A stretch of DNA of 64,000 nt from Actinernus sp. WN-2022 (lineage: Eukaryota; Cnidaria; Anthozoa; Actiniaria; Actinernidae), in assembly GCA_030867875.1 (NCBI GenBank), contig JAOWCC010000772.1, positions 1 to 64,000 on the forward strand. Direction: 5' to 3'. This document shows, piece by piece, positions 32,794-44,033 of this stretch. Within the stretch, counting starts at the first letter, position 1. Each line of letters begins with the position of its first letter. The notes below the pieces were generated by a model. It saw nothing but the letters and a program-made list of their open reading frames with translations. It ran no database searches and was not told the origin of the DNA. A program made the position numbers and the translations under genes.

Positions 32794-33110
32794 GTTCCAA
32801 CGAGGATGTTAACACCAAATCCAGAGTAAAATATCATTAGTTCCAGATAGTTAGGAGTTCGTTTTCAGGCTATCCGGTGGTGATCGAGTTACTTGAGTAC
32901 TTGTACGGTTGTATTAAACTTCTTCGTGAAGCGAAGCAAAACATGGCGGGATCAGTTAATGTCTCTATCAATTCCAAGCCCGCCCATTTTGGAATCAGAA
33001 CGTTGCAAATGCCCCACCCCAGGGCAAGTATAGCGAACGCGCCAAATTTCTTCGCCGTTTCAAAGCCACATTTCACCGCTTTTCTTTATTAAAGTATATG
33101 CAATACTCAC

Positions 33111-33242
33111 CTTCAAACACTTTCGTAAGTGCCCCCCAAATCCCACGCACACTCACTAGCCAGTTCCCAACAAACCGCACACTTCACCCCGAAACTGGAA
33201 AATTTTTAATGTCATGTTCACGGATGACTTTTCCGCCGCCAT
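33111..33242 (-). CDS. Candidate first exon (minus), low support
   Basis: ATGGCGGCGGAAAAG (33242) opens MAAEKSSVNMTLKIFQFRG. Consensus donors exist at GGTGAAGTG and at AAGGTGAGTATT (33110). Reading to the second donor meets an in-frame TAG, so only the first is compatible with coding. It may instead be a 5' untranslated exon. No downstream exon identified. Confidence 0.2.
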
Positions 33243-33959
33243 GTTGATCGATGAAGCAAGCACGTGTTGATCAGTTGAGTCTATGGCTGAATATATATAT
33301 AAATAAACATATAGTCATAAATTCCACTCTGATGACGCATTCTGTGCTCTTCTACCCGAAGAAAAAGCCAATAAACCACGGCGAGAAATATCATTGGATT
33401 AGATAACGCGTTTAAAGGCCGCTTTAACTGCTGCATGAAACTGAAGATACAGATTTTCGGGGTTAGGTCCGAAAAAGGGTGTGGATTTTTTCCATATCAA
33501 AGTCATTGCGTACCGGTATCGGCCCAGTCATATTTCACTCAAAAATACATGGATTTGGGAGCTATTTTGCCTTATAAAACAAATAAAATGATATATGACT
33601 TCCACTTAGTATATAATACCTTCGAATCAAAGTTACGTAACATCTAATCTGCGACTAGTAACTGTTTGGAGTGATTATGTTAAGATTTCGACGGTACGAA
33701 TTTGAATTTGTTTTCGCGAGTAAAGTGAATTTTTACAAGGCGTTACTGGTTTAGGAACTACCAAGCAAAGGAAAACTGGATTTATCTTGAATACGCATGT
33801 CTGAACTGACTACTTACCGCTGAATTCAGATAGAAGAATAAGTTTGCAGTATTCTGGTCTATAGAACATTGAGGTTTCTCAAGTTTAGAGTGGTACAAAT
33901 CACTGTTAAAGTTCCATTTCGTCATGATTTCGTACTATTTTTCTTGTGTGACCTTTGGC

Positions 33960-34023
33960 ATGGCGGGAACCGGGAGCTGCAGTAGGAGAGAATTTGGAGC
34001 GTTCAAACGAACGGTATCAACAG
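33960..34023 (+). CDS. Candidate first exon (plus)
   Basis: GGCATGGCGGGAACC is a strong start context. The exon reads MAGTGSCSRREFGAFKRTVS and ends at donor GTAAGCC (34024) in phase 1. No domain is recognisable in 21 residues and no next exon was found. It diverges from the candidate at 33242, about 700 bp away, so a shared promoter is possible. Confidence 0.3.
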
Positions 34024-34777
34024 GTAAGCCACATTATAAACTTGTAATGCGACTGAAGTTGTTCTCTCTCTCAAATAAAATCGCATTTAATTCAAAGCGA
34101 TGACCAATAGCAAATGTCCTCTTCTGTGTGCAATGATTTTGATATGTATTTTGGTCTGAAATAGGGTCAGGTTTTGAGATCCGTGCGGCACATCCCCACC
34201 TAGACTTGCTCCAAGTCGAACTCGCTGAGTCACTGCATTGGTAAGCGATTACTGGGTCTAAAAGCGAGCGCGAGAATCTAAGCGAGAGGCGAGTTCGACT
34301 TGTTTCACTAGCAGGAAATTGAAGCGGGGGATTATGTTTTAGCGCGAAAACACGTTTCAGGGGCGGAGCTTACATTTCGCGCCTTTGACAAACTCTTTCT
34401 GAGTACACTCAGATTGTAAATACCACATCCACGGTCAACTGACCTGACACGTCAACATACGATGCCTGAAGAATTGACGCTTTGTGATTGGGCAAATCTT
34501 AGTACATCATAAGCCACGCCTCCGGTTGAAAAATCAAGCGGTAAATTTGGCGCGCTGCAAGTGGGAAAAGTCCTTCGTGCGGGGGGTTAAGAAGGACTTT
34601 GAGAAAGTCTAATCCCCACCCAAAATTCCAGGGAGTAGCCCCCCATCCCCCCCCCCCCCCTCCCCACCCGGGTATATATAGTTTTCCAGTGTACGTATTC
34701 ACAACTTCTGTAAAATCTAGTCAAGGTCTTCGTCGGCGGCGGGAAAGTTAAACACTGGACTTCTTCAACTGCTAACC
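34024..34777. other. Gene-free sequence
   Basis: A G/C homopolymer tract at about 34640-34665; otherwise nothing recognised. Confidence 0.4.
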
Positions 34778-35053
34778 ATAGTTAAATGAGGAGAATGGTT
34801 ATGAAATCCATCGACCTTCTTTGTTATATATAGATCTGTTCACTTTTTTTCAACCGTGACCGTGCATAAAACACAATAAATATTGGAATAGGTTAATCAA
34901 TCAGCCAATAGAAACGTGTGAGTTCAATCGTTCGGGGGACGCTAATGAGCTATGACCGTACACAATCTTTTATCTTATCCCCTAAATCGCAGCGCCTTTG
35001 TTAGCTCCTTTAAAGTTTACCTGGTTTCCTAACCATTCCACTCTATTAATTAT
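34778..35053. mobile_element. MITE, ATAGTTAATAGAGTGGAATGG family, copy 1
   Basis: Diverged copy of the elements at 39310-39591 and 41185-41465, here in the opposite orientation (CGCAGCGCCTTTGTTAGC, TAACCATTCCACTCTATTAA at its right end). Target duplication not clear. Confidence 0.72.
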
Positions 35054-35411
35054 TACCGCCTTACAGGTTAGCTCAGTTGGTAGAGCACGGTTTAGAGTGC
35101 GGGAGGTCAGGGGTTCGAATCCCGGCCGCGTCCTTGGGCAGGGACGTATAAACCGTTGGCCTTGTCTCCTTCCTCTTCTAATCTATACTAGGGGGACGTG
35201 AACGAATGAGGCCCTCCCAGGGGGGGTATATGCTCCCTTGATCCCTAGTTTTTTTTACAGTTTCTCCCTTGATCCCTATAAATATATCTGAAATCTCCCC
35301 AAAAAGCTTTTACCCCATGCTCCCATGATCCCGAAAAATATTGTTCAGCTCCCTTGATCCCAAAAAATATTTTGCATTGCTCCTCATATTTAAAGATTAC
35401 CTCTATTGACT

Positions 35412-38209
35412 CTATTCATAGTAGAAAAAGTCCTCTTCGAATCGCCTCTTTCTCCCTCTGCCCCCTCTTGTCCTCCTAGGCTCGTGGGACTCACGCTGTA
35501 GTTCATCAGTGACTTCAGTTTCAGCGGACAACTCAGCTGCCTCCATAACAGTGACAAGTTCGTTCGTATTTTGAAGCTGGTCAAGAAGGAGGATGAGATC
35601 GCCCTCCTCAAGTTCTAGCATGTCATTCCTTGACTTGTAGTTAGATATAACGCACATAATATTGTTCACCTCAACATATTTCTCTGTATCTTCTGTGAAT
35701 GATACGGGATTGAATGGATCTTGAATATACACCTTAGCTCTCACATTCTTCGCGCCAACATTTACATCCTCTTGAAGTGAGGCTATAACAAACAAGGTAC
35801 TTGATTGACTTCGTACACAGACAATCTGACCGAGTTCGTATAATGTCTCTGGTCTGTCCCTTTGTGGCGTTGGCACAGCTGTCGCTTGACTTAGGACTGA
35901 GAAATCCAATGGCTCGATAGTGGGAGAGTCAACTGCATAGAGATTAATGGGCAGGGTGCCAGGATTATCCTTGGTGGTCATGTTTCGTACTGTTTTCTGT
36001 GGCACACTCTGACCATACAACGCCCTCCAGTTTCTCATCTGATTGACCTGCTGCGCAGAGAGCTTTCGTGACTTTGGTGGGCGTAGTTTGGGAAGGTCCT
36101 TGTAATCCGTTGATGTGAAGGTGTGCGGATAGTAGGACTTTGGAGAGGTGAAGTAGTTGAATGGTGTATAGCACTGCCTCTTCAACCTCTCTTTGATAAC
36201 CCTACTAAATCGATAATCAAACTCGAGCTGCAAGGGCATATCTGTGGCGCCACTTCTCATTTCTGAGAAAGTATTTTCAACGACAAGCGTCAGGACACTT
36301 TTGATGTTGAACTTTGCCGCAAGACTTTGGTCAAAGCGGTCCAAAATATTGTTAATATCGCGGAGAGACTTCAGTATTCTGCTCTCGTCCTCCATGACAA
36401 CTGAGGAAACTGTTCCTTGGGGGCCTTGTGTAACAGCAGTGGTACCTGTCAGATTCTTGACCGCATCAACACACTCTGTGTCAAAGCAATGAACTTGCTC
36501 TAGTCTCTCGATTGCTTTTGATATCTCGACAGTGACGGAGGGGCTTTTTTTTGTATGAAGTCCAAAAGTCTCTCCAAAGAGATGCAAATGTTTCAAATAG
36601 TCTACCAAACTACTGACATTGCTTGACATGCGAAGAGTACCTGTTGAAGTATCCACAGTAAACAGTGTCTCATAATCGAAGCAGATGCCTGTTGGCTGCG
36701 AAAACTGGGCCTTGCTTCCATCTCTTGTGCCCCGTCCACCACCGACCAACACAGAACATTCTTTAACTGTAGGTTTAACTGAAATACTTTGATACAAAAG
36801 TCTCCTGTGTCACTGAACTGATGCAAAGGAGTGGTCATTGTAGCTAGTTAAGCTATGGACTTTGTTACAGATTGAGCCCCCATTGTCAACGATCTTCTGT
36901 ATCGAGCCAACATTGTCATCATCAAACGTAATTGTATATATACCACCATCATCGTCGTGTGCAGAAATATACACTGCACCGTTCAAAGATACTATCCCAT
37001 AGAGAAGCTTGGAGCTTAGCTGAACAGAAGAGATTACTGTACCCTTTAATGCACTAGTCAATTGAAACTCCGGCCCCCCGACCCCCGGGACATAGCGGGG
37101 AATGTAACATTTATACAGTGTTACATTTTGACCTTTTCCCCGGCCATCCGGGACAATTGGCTGTTACAATACCCGCCCCTATGGCCCCTGCATGTGCCTC
37201 AGAATTTTCAATTGGGAGGAGGCATTGATAAATTGAATATACATAAGCTTAAATTTGTTGTTCCATTATTTTAAAAAAAAAATACATTTTCTGTAGCACA
37301 TCACTAGCGGATCCAGGGGAGGGGTTTCGGGGGTTGCAACACCCACTTGATTCCTGTAAATCACTGTAAATTCATTTTTAAAATCTCTAGATTAAAAAAA
37401 TATATTTTGCAAACCCCCGGCTTTCACAAAATTCGGGATCCGCCCCTGTACATTTTCCATATTACCATACATGTTTTCCGCACTTTTACAGTCTCCACCA
37501 TTGTCTTGTTTATCAGAAACCGTTGTCTGTCAACAAAAAAAACCAATGCGACAAAGGAATATAAAGGAAATGTCATGCAGTTGCGTTTAAATATATTTTT
37601 TAATCTGATATTCTGCCGTGACGCGCAAATACATGTAACAAAGAGTGTGTAATAATAAACACTTCCTGATCTACTACTCGTGACTTAACTCAGTATAAAC
37701 ACTGCCTCTGATGGAACACCCAGGACTTGTTTAAATGAACTACGATAGCTTCCGCCATGTTTGATTCACGTTGTTGATGCTAGGGCCCAGTCCCGCTCTG
37801 TCGTGGCTGGCGTTACAACCACCGCTAAAATCCCCGCAAATTTTGCAAATCGTTACTTTCCCGGTTCCACCGGCAAAATGCAGCGTTAAATGTGCGTTAT
37901 TCCACGGCCATGTCCCCGTTAATGCCCCGCTATGTCCCGGGGGTCGGGGGGCCGGGGTTTCAATTGACTAGTGCATAAGCTGATAAGGTTGGAATGAAGT
38001 TGTATAACATATACTGCACCGGTGAATGTAGAAACATACATTTGCCCATTGACATCAAAGCACAAGGTGAGCCCTAGCTCGAGACTCCATCTTTCTGTGG
38101 GCTTTTCCTGTCCATTGTGGTATATAGCCGCTGTAACTGGTACTATTGTAGTTGATTCTCTGACAAGTTCCTGATCAACAATTCCATCTTCGTCATTCTC
38201 GGCAGCCAT
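35412..38209 (-). pseudogene. Transposon-borne NHL / transposase-like / BAH-like protein, broken
   Basis: The start is ATG at 38209 (AAGATGGC; MAAENDEDGIVDQELV). Order: NHL/propeller-like repeats (FDVNGQMYVSTFTGAVYVI, SLNGAVYISAHDDDGGIYTI, SVLVGGGRGTRDGS, KAQFSQPTGICF, LFTVDTSTGTLRM); a helical region (ESRILKSLRDINNILDRFDQ); LVVENTFSEMRSG followed by LEFDYRFSRVIKERLKRQ and YFTSPKSYYPH, which resembles the C-terminal part of several transposases; a BAH-like segment (LYELGQIVCVRSQSSTLFVI to YVEVNNIMCVIS); and a basic tail (RRTRGGRGRKRRFEED). About 620 residues in all. Breaks: the 924-bp insertion at 37051-37974 and an in-frame TGA at 36807-36809. A frame in between (SDTGDFCIKVF) restores an NHL ending, implying a +1 and a -1 change about 45 bases apart. 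Function as transposase is inferred, not shown. Confidence 0.65.
37051..37974. mobile_element. 924-bp MITE with 50-bp TIRs inside a coding sequence
   Basis: The ends GCACTAGTCAATTGAAAC and GTTTCAATTGACTAGTGC extend to 50 bp (CCGGCCCCCCGACCCC, GGGACATAGCGGGG) with one mismatch. The flanking AT is present on both sides. Removing the element plus one AT joins NLIS-L and L-KGTVIS in frame, so it is an insertion into the transposon gene. No transposase; a short frame beginning MAEAIVVHLNKSW lies inside on the minus strand. Confidence 0.85.
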
Positions 38210-38898
38210 CTTGAGAATGCCATGTGCGAAAAATTTCCCAGGATGCATTGCACGGCTCAAACTACATTGAGACACTGGGGTGAAAAGGGACCTGGTCGAT
38301 TCCCCTCCATTAAAATGACCCTTAAAGGTCCATAAAATGGTAAAATACTTATGACATTTATTTGTCCCGTAAAACGAAGGAAAACTGAGTTGAAAAATCT
38401 GAGTTCCCTCGTCTCCCTTGTTCCCCAAAATCAATAGCCAGCTCCCTTGATCCTTGAAAATAATTCTACAATCTCCCTATATCCCTAAAAATAAATACCC
38501 GTTCTCCCTTGATCCCTAAAACCCCTGGGAGGGCCTCACGAATTAACCTGTTGTGTTATTTCGAGAAAGAGAATGAGATTGTCTCCCGACACAACAGCCA
38601 GGTATTCTGAGGTACTAACAATCACTCATGATTGTAAACTGCACGGCAGCACATTGCGCCACAATAGCAGTCCCTATCACAAAAATAACCTTGTGACGGC
38701 GCATTTGAATATATTCGTATAGAATTTGCGCTATATAAATGAATACCTTTTTTTACCTTTATATGTGCAATGAAGTCTCTAAAGTGGGTCTGCTATATTC
38801 TCGGGTACTCAAGGGCAGCGGGAAATGGCCGAGTATTGCGCAAAGGGGGATGGGTAGTGGCAGGAGCTCATAACCAGGTGCATCAGGCATATCTCCTA

Positions 38899-39046
38899 TA
38901 TAGCGATGTTTCGTGTTGATAAACATTGCAATTGTCATGCTAATGTGCCAACCATGATTTGTAAAGCCCGCTTTGTGTTAGGAACCAATGGATCTCTGGT
39001 TGGCACATTAATGACAATAGATGACGACACACGAAACATCGCTATA
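38899..39046. mobile_element. Palindromic MITE with TATAGCGATGTTTCGTGT ends
   Basis: The terminal TATAGCGATGTTTCGTGT is mirrored by ACACGAAACATCGCTATA; subterminal TGCTAATGTGCCAACCA pairs with TGGTTGGCACATTAATG. The TA at the ends may be the target duplication (mariner-like). Confidence 0.7.
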
Positions 39047-39309
39047 GGGTCACGGCGTTTTCACAGTGGCGGAACAAAATATGCCTCATTAGCTACTTTT
39101 ATTATACCAACCAACACGGCTGCTACGCTTTTGTGATTTTATTCACTTAGGAATGATTGCAACCTAATTGCAAGATTCTAAAAATAACTAGCTAACTTGT
39201 GAAAACTCTGTGACATAGGCCTAGTATGCGGGATAGACGCCCCTGATAATGGGCTCCGGCCTGGTAGTGACATCTAGATCTAGAAGAAAAATCAGCATAA
39301 GGTCAAACC

Positions 39310-39591
39310 ATAGTTAATAGAGTGGAATGGTTAGGAAACCCGGCAAACTTCAAAGGGGCTAACAAAGGCGCTGCGATTTAGGTTGGAAGGGGTAAGACAA
39401 AAGATTGTGCACGGTTATAGTTCATTAGCGTCCCCTGAACGACTGAACTCACGTGTTTCTATTGGCTGAATGATTAACACATTGGAATTTCTATTGTATT
39501 TTGTGCACGTTCAAGGAGTTGAAAAAAGCTAACAAAGACCTATAACAAAGAAGGTCGCTGGGTTTCCTAACCATTCCACTCTATTAACTAT
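39310..39591. mobile_element. MITE, ATAGTTAATAGAGTGGAATGG family, copy 2
   Basis: The ends ATAGTTAATAGAGTGG and CCACTCTATTAACTAT are inverted, continuing through AATGGTTAGGAAACCC. GGTCAAAC is duplicated outside (39301-39308, 39592-39599). Confidence 0.82.
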
Positions 39592-39599
39592 GGTCAAAC

Positions 39600-41175
39600 A
39601 CTAGAACCTAAAGGTATTAATAGAAAGGAAGAACTGTAAATATCTACTGTATATGATATTCCTTAGCTCCTGTATTATTCCTCCGTCTATCATCACGCTC
39701 ATGACTCATGTAATCACCATGTTTGTAATTTCACACCATAGCGTCAGATTCCTACTTTTGAATTTTTAACGTTTTCTTGCCTGTTCGCTTGTAAACCCTG
39801 AAGGTTGGCCGTGCCAGCCGAAATATTGGTTAATATATATCATACCCATTTCCGTATAATCAGCCTTTCTTCGTTGTTACTGTTTATACTTTACATAAAC
39901 CGCGTCTAAACCCTTGTTGATTGTGCTTGCATTTATATTTGGCATAATCAGTCTGCTAAACGAGAATTTCGTTTTCAAATCAGCATTGCCAGACTGATTC
40001 TCTTTTTTAAGAGCATAAAACTGGCCAAACGCTGGATTAAATTGTTAATTGGCCGAATTGAAAAAAATGACTGGGACCGAGTTACTGTTGGGGAAGGTAC
40101 GTTTTTTTCAGGGGGTGGGCTGGGGATCTGTACTAAATATTTTAAATTTTTTGGTGGTCCTCCTCTTCCTGTACAAACCATTTACATGACCCCTCACTTA
40201 AAACTAAAAGAAAACGTATGACCCTCCCCTTTATAATCTGACGAAAAACGATTTTTGGAGGGGTTTTCATGATACCCTTACTTGAAGAAACATCCGTGAA
40301 AATGGCCATTGATCAGCATATCCGGCAGTTGGGATGTATCTTCATATTTGGCAGTTCATGTGGGTACGTAGTGCAAAATGCTGTGTGACTTTTTGGATTT
40401 ATCAGTGACTTCGAAAATAGTGATGTCTAGCTCAGCATATGGATTCAATGTTTTAGAAATAAAATATTCGCATAAAGTTAGTTTTATTTTTCATACAAAC
40501 GGTACCTTCTTCGATGGCTCGTAAGGACGGCTATAGAACAGTAACACTAATTGAGTGTCAACATTCTTCGATCTCATCCGCCTTAATTTCCACAAATCCT
40601 GAATGAGCAAATGTAAACAAACAAACAACGCAATTTATATTGATAGCAGAACTGAAACACATTCAATAAATGGGAATAAAAAACCTTTGACCCCCCCCCC
40701 CCTGTTAGAAAAAAGTAATAGCTTGGCCCTAGCTCCACAAATGTTCAATATTTTATTCATGACCCTCCCCTCTAAAGCCTCAGCCCACACCCCCACACCC
40801 CCCCGTTAAAAAAACGTACCTTCTCTTAGAAAGATCACATCGGAATTAGTAAGAATACCAAAGTTGATCATGCGCATCATTTGGTACTGAGTAGAACCTG
40901 AATGGCAAGCTGGGTTATTGATTTAACCCCGGGGTAGCGCTTATGCACCAGTCAATTCCAGCAATGCCTACCCCCCCCCCCCCCCCCAACCACCCCAATC
41001 ACCCCTCCCTGGCCGACCCCCGGGCATTAGACATTTCCCACGGTGGGGCTGTGTGGGGACAAGCAAGGTGTTCAAACGCCCTACGGTGGGGCCAAAGAAA
41101 TAAGGAAAATGCATGCACATCAATCAGTATACCTTCTCCAAGTACGAGTATTTTGAATCAGAGTGAAAAGAATAC
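39600..41175. other. Gene-free sequence with poly-C tracts
   Basis: CTGAAGGTTGGCCGTGCC, AGCCGAAATATTGG near 39797-39830 may be a retroelement remnant of unknown type. Poly-C tracts lie at about 40690 and 40970-40987. No supported gene. Confidence 0.4.
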
Positions 41176-41184
41176 GAGTTCAAA

Positions 41185-41465
41185 CATAGTTAATAGAGTG
41201 GAATGGTTATGAAATCCGGCAAACTGCAAAGGGGCTAACAAAGGCGCTGCGATTTATGTTGGAAGGGGGCAAGACAAAAGATTGTGCAGGGTCATAGTTC
41301 ATTAGCGTCCCCTGAACGACTGAACTCACACGTTTCTATTGGCTGATTGATTAACACATTGGAATTTCTATTGTGTTTTGTGCAGGGTAGTGGTTGAAAA
41401 AAGCTAACAAAGAATATAACAAAGAAGGTCGCTGGGTTTCATAACCATTCCACTCTATTAACTAT
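41185..41465. mobile_element. MITE, ATAGTTAATAGAGTGGAATGG family, copy 3
   Basis: 281 bp with the same ends as copy 2 and a perfect 9-bp duplication AGTTCAAAC (41176-41184, 41466-41474). Copies 2 and 3 are in the same orientation and highly similar. Confidence 0.85.
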
Positions 41466-41474
41466 AGTTCAAAC

Positions 41475-42742
41475 GAGCAGTTCAAAACTAGCATCAACGG
41501 GAAAATATGCATGCCCTTTAAATACACCCACGAGCTTTTGTAGCCGGCCTTGTCAGCCACGAAGTCCTCGCTTTTGCCAATAAACGCGCTTCCATTTCTA
41601 ATGTTTGCTGTAACTGATACGTAGTTGACAGCGAGGTAAACTACGAAGCTAGTTCATTTTCAAGAATTGTTTTCTGTAGTGTAAAATGCCCTTCAAGACT
41701 GAGTGAATATAGGATTCAAAACGGTGGTAAAATAATGACATTTTTATACTAACTTCGGAAACATTTCTTGTTGATCAACACGGACGGAAAGACCCTTGTT
41801 AATTTTGACTTTTGTGACTTGGCGTTAGTTGAATGCATGCGGGCGCGACGACGTCAAATCGCGCCAAAAAACGGAAAAGTTAACATCCGGTTGCCGGCTG
41901 TCTTATGCCTCTTTGCAAATACCCCACCAGGGGGAATGGGCATTGTTGGAATGGGTAACAGTCAGTTAGACTGAAAGCAATGTAGTCAACGTTTCTAAGT
42001 GGAAATGGGTATTAACCACATTCACTTCAGATTATCCTCATTGTTTCTGTTAAACTCGCAACCGTAGTTTTTATTTTCTGATTTCATGGTCTAAGTCACG
42101 CAATAGACACTTGAAATTTGGTTATACCAAATAACCATTTTAACTACCACTGAAAGTTGGTTAATAACCATTTTTATCTTGGTTATATTTAATAATAATC
42201 AGTCCGAAATGCACGCTCTGATTGGTCAAGAGCCGTGTATTATCACAGGCTAACCATCCTCTCATTTTGTGTATTTGTCACTGATATTAATCCATTATTT
42301 CTTAGCAAATTGTGAAATAAAATACCTTTTTGCGCGCTCATAATACAGCTCGGGCTTCCTGTGGCTCAGGTTTGTTTATGTATATAGCTCGGGCTTCCTG
42401 TGGCTCATCTCGCTAACTACATACACAAAGCTTGTATAAAATAAATAGATTCCACTCTGCCGTGCGTCTGTCCCACTTATAGATGCACAGATGACGCCAC
42501 AAGCTTAAATGCTTCAAAAACATATTTGGGAAATAGATTTACAATCAGTTATGGCAAAGAAAACAGTATTAAAGCGAAGCCAAAATGTTGGGAATTAAAT
42601 GATATTTTGGCGTCGTGAAATCGCCGTCTTGGACGAAACCATTTCCAGATCTTTTTACCGTCAGTTACACCGTAGCTTCGTTCTATACGCCATACATTTG
42701 CATAGCCCACTATGAAGGAAAAACATGCAAGAACTTAAAGAA
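41475..42742. other. Gene-free sequence
   Basis: A short direct repeat, AGCTCGGGCTTCCTGTGGCTC, lies at about 42348 and 42387. No gene supported. Confidence 0.4.
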
Positions 42743-43825
42743 CCCGACGTCAAAGTTAATTGATAAATTGGCCTCAATTGAGTTCAATTAGTTAATTGAT
42801 TATCAATTGATATCAGCAATTGATAAAAATTGATAGCCAAAAACTCAGTGAGGCCGTGTTCAGACTAGTAAATCTAGCTAGCTAACCACAGGAGGTAGCG
42901 AGCTTCTCTAGTCTGAACAGTTTTTCTGCTCTGGTGATTAGCTAGCTAGTGGTCGGTGGAATACTTTGAAGTTCCAAGCTACCTAGCGAGGTGGCTTGAA
43001 TAGAATCTAGCGCGCTAAAAGCCCGTCGATGACAGATTTTAATTATTTTAGGGTTTTGAAATGTACACAAATGTCAAGTCAGCGTTATCATCCGATCTAG
43101 CCGACTTTATTCTAGCTCTCGCTACGACTACGTTCACTACTTGCTCCAAGGTATTTTCTCTTACAATTACCGGGTGTATTGTACGTCAATTGAGCCATTA
43201 TGGATAACGAGGATCGCCGAACACCAGTCAGTAGCAGTTTTTCGCACAGTTTTAATATTTTGGTTGAAATTTCAATTGAGCACTTTGGCGGTCAATTATT
43301 TGCAATTACGAAACACTTGCGCCAAGGGCAGTTATAGACCAAATTTCTATCTTTTAGAGATAGAAACAAACCAGAAGAGGGAAAAACAAAAAGTAAAACC
43401 TACTAAGTTACTAGGCTAGCTAAATGTAAGTCGTGGCACATATGGTACTGGGTCAACAAACTAAATCTCTAAAGTGCTCAGATTACGCATACCAGAATTT
43501 GGTCTGAACAGTACTAATTTATTAACTAGCTGCGAGGTAGGAGTTGCTGACAGATATCTCAAGACTCTAGCTAGCTGCACGATAGTAGTGTGCAACTGAT
43601 AATAATTGATACAATTGATAGACAATTGATAAAATTGATCATGATAGGCAATTGATAACACATTTCTCTACCAACTCAACTTCAAAAGAGCTCTCGTGAT
43701 AGCCCTTTACCACACATTTCAGTACCACATCACAAACGCTGGTTGGTTCCGACATGACTTCGAACCGGCTGGCGCAATTACTATCTCCGGTTTATCCACT
43801 GTAGAGGTAGCGAATGGTGTCAAGA

Positions 43826-43980
43826 AAAACGTAGGGTCTCGCGAAAAGTTGGTAAAGCTCGAAATCTCGCATTTTATAGGTCAGGTCTCGGAGTTTCGAT
43901 TTTTGTTTACTTTGCCCGTCCTGAAGTCTCGGATTTTTTTTGGAGAGGGTCTCGGGGTCGCGCATTTGAACCCTTTTTAT
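43826..43980. repeat. GTCTCGGA-rich repeat
   Basis: Words such as AGGTCTCGGAGTTTCG and GTCTCGGATTTTTTT recur here, at 46996-47115 (GTCTCGGGCTCGGATTTTGA) and, inverted, at 24420-24605. Confidence 0.55.
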
Positions 43981-44033
43981 TAGCTTTTTTTTTTGGGCGG
44001 CGTCTGCATTACATTGGCCGTTTTTATACTACA

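Larger units (their letters stand above)
35208..38537 (-). mobile_element. 3.33 kb DNA transposon with 16-bp TIRs carrying a multidomain protein
   Basis: The ends GAGGCCCTCCCAGGGG (35208-35223) and CCCCTGGGAGGGCCTC (38522-38537) are perfectly inverted. ACGAAT is duplicated directly outside (35202-35207, 38538-38543). Inside both ends the word CTCCCTTGATCCC recurs in direct orientation: four times on the left (35236-35370) and three times on the right (38430-38515). The single minus-strand gene fills the interior. A 6-bp duplication is reported for families such as IS3EU and Dada, but the protein does not let me assign it. It inserted into a SINE and was itself hit by a 924-bp element. Confidence 0.85.
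35058..38750 (+). mobile_element. tRNA-headed SINE with LINE-like tail, split by a 3.3 kb transposon
   Basis: The head has TTAGCTCAGTTGGTAGAGC (A box) and GGTTCGAATCCCGG (exact B box), then GCAGGGACGTATAAACCG and TCTATACTAGGGGGACG up to 35207. After the transposon 35208-38537 the SINE resumes at 38538 and ends with GACGGCGCATTTGAATAT and TTGCGCTATATAAATGAATA, the same kind of tail as the L2/CR1-like LINEs in this window. Joined length is about 360 bp. It is not a tRNA gene, since no acceptor stem forms. Confidence 0.75.

Noticed and set aside
35062..35140. tRNA gene
   Set aside because: A and B boxes are good but the acceptor stem does not pair, and the sequence continues into a SINE body repeated at 9916.
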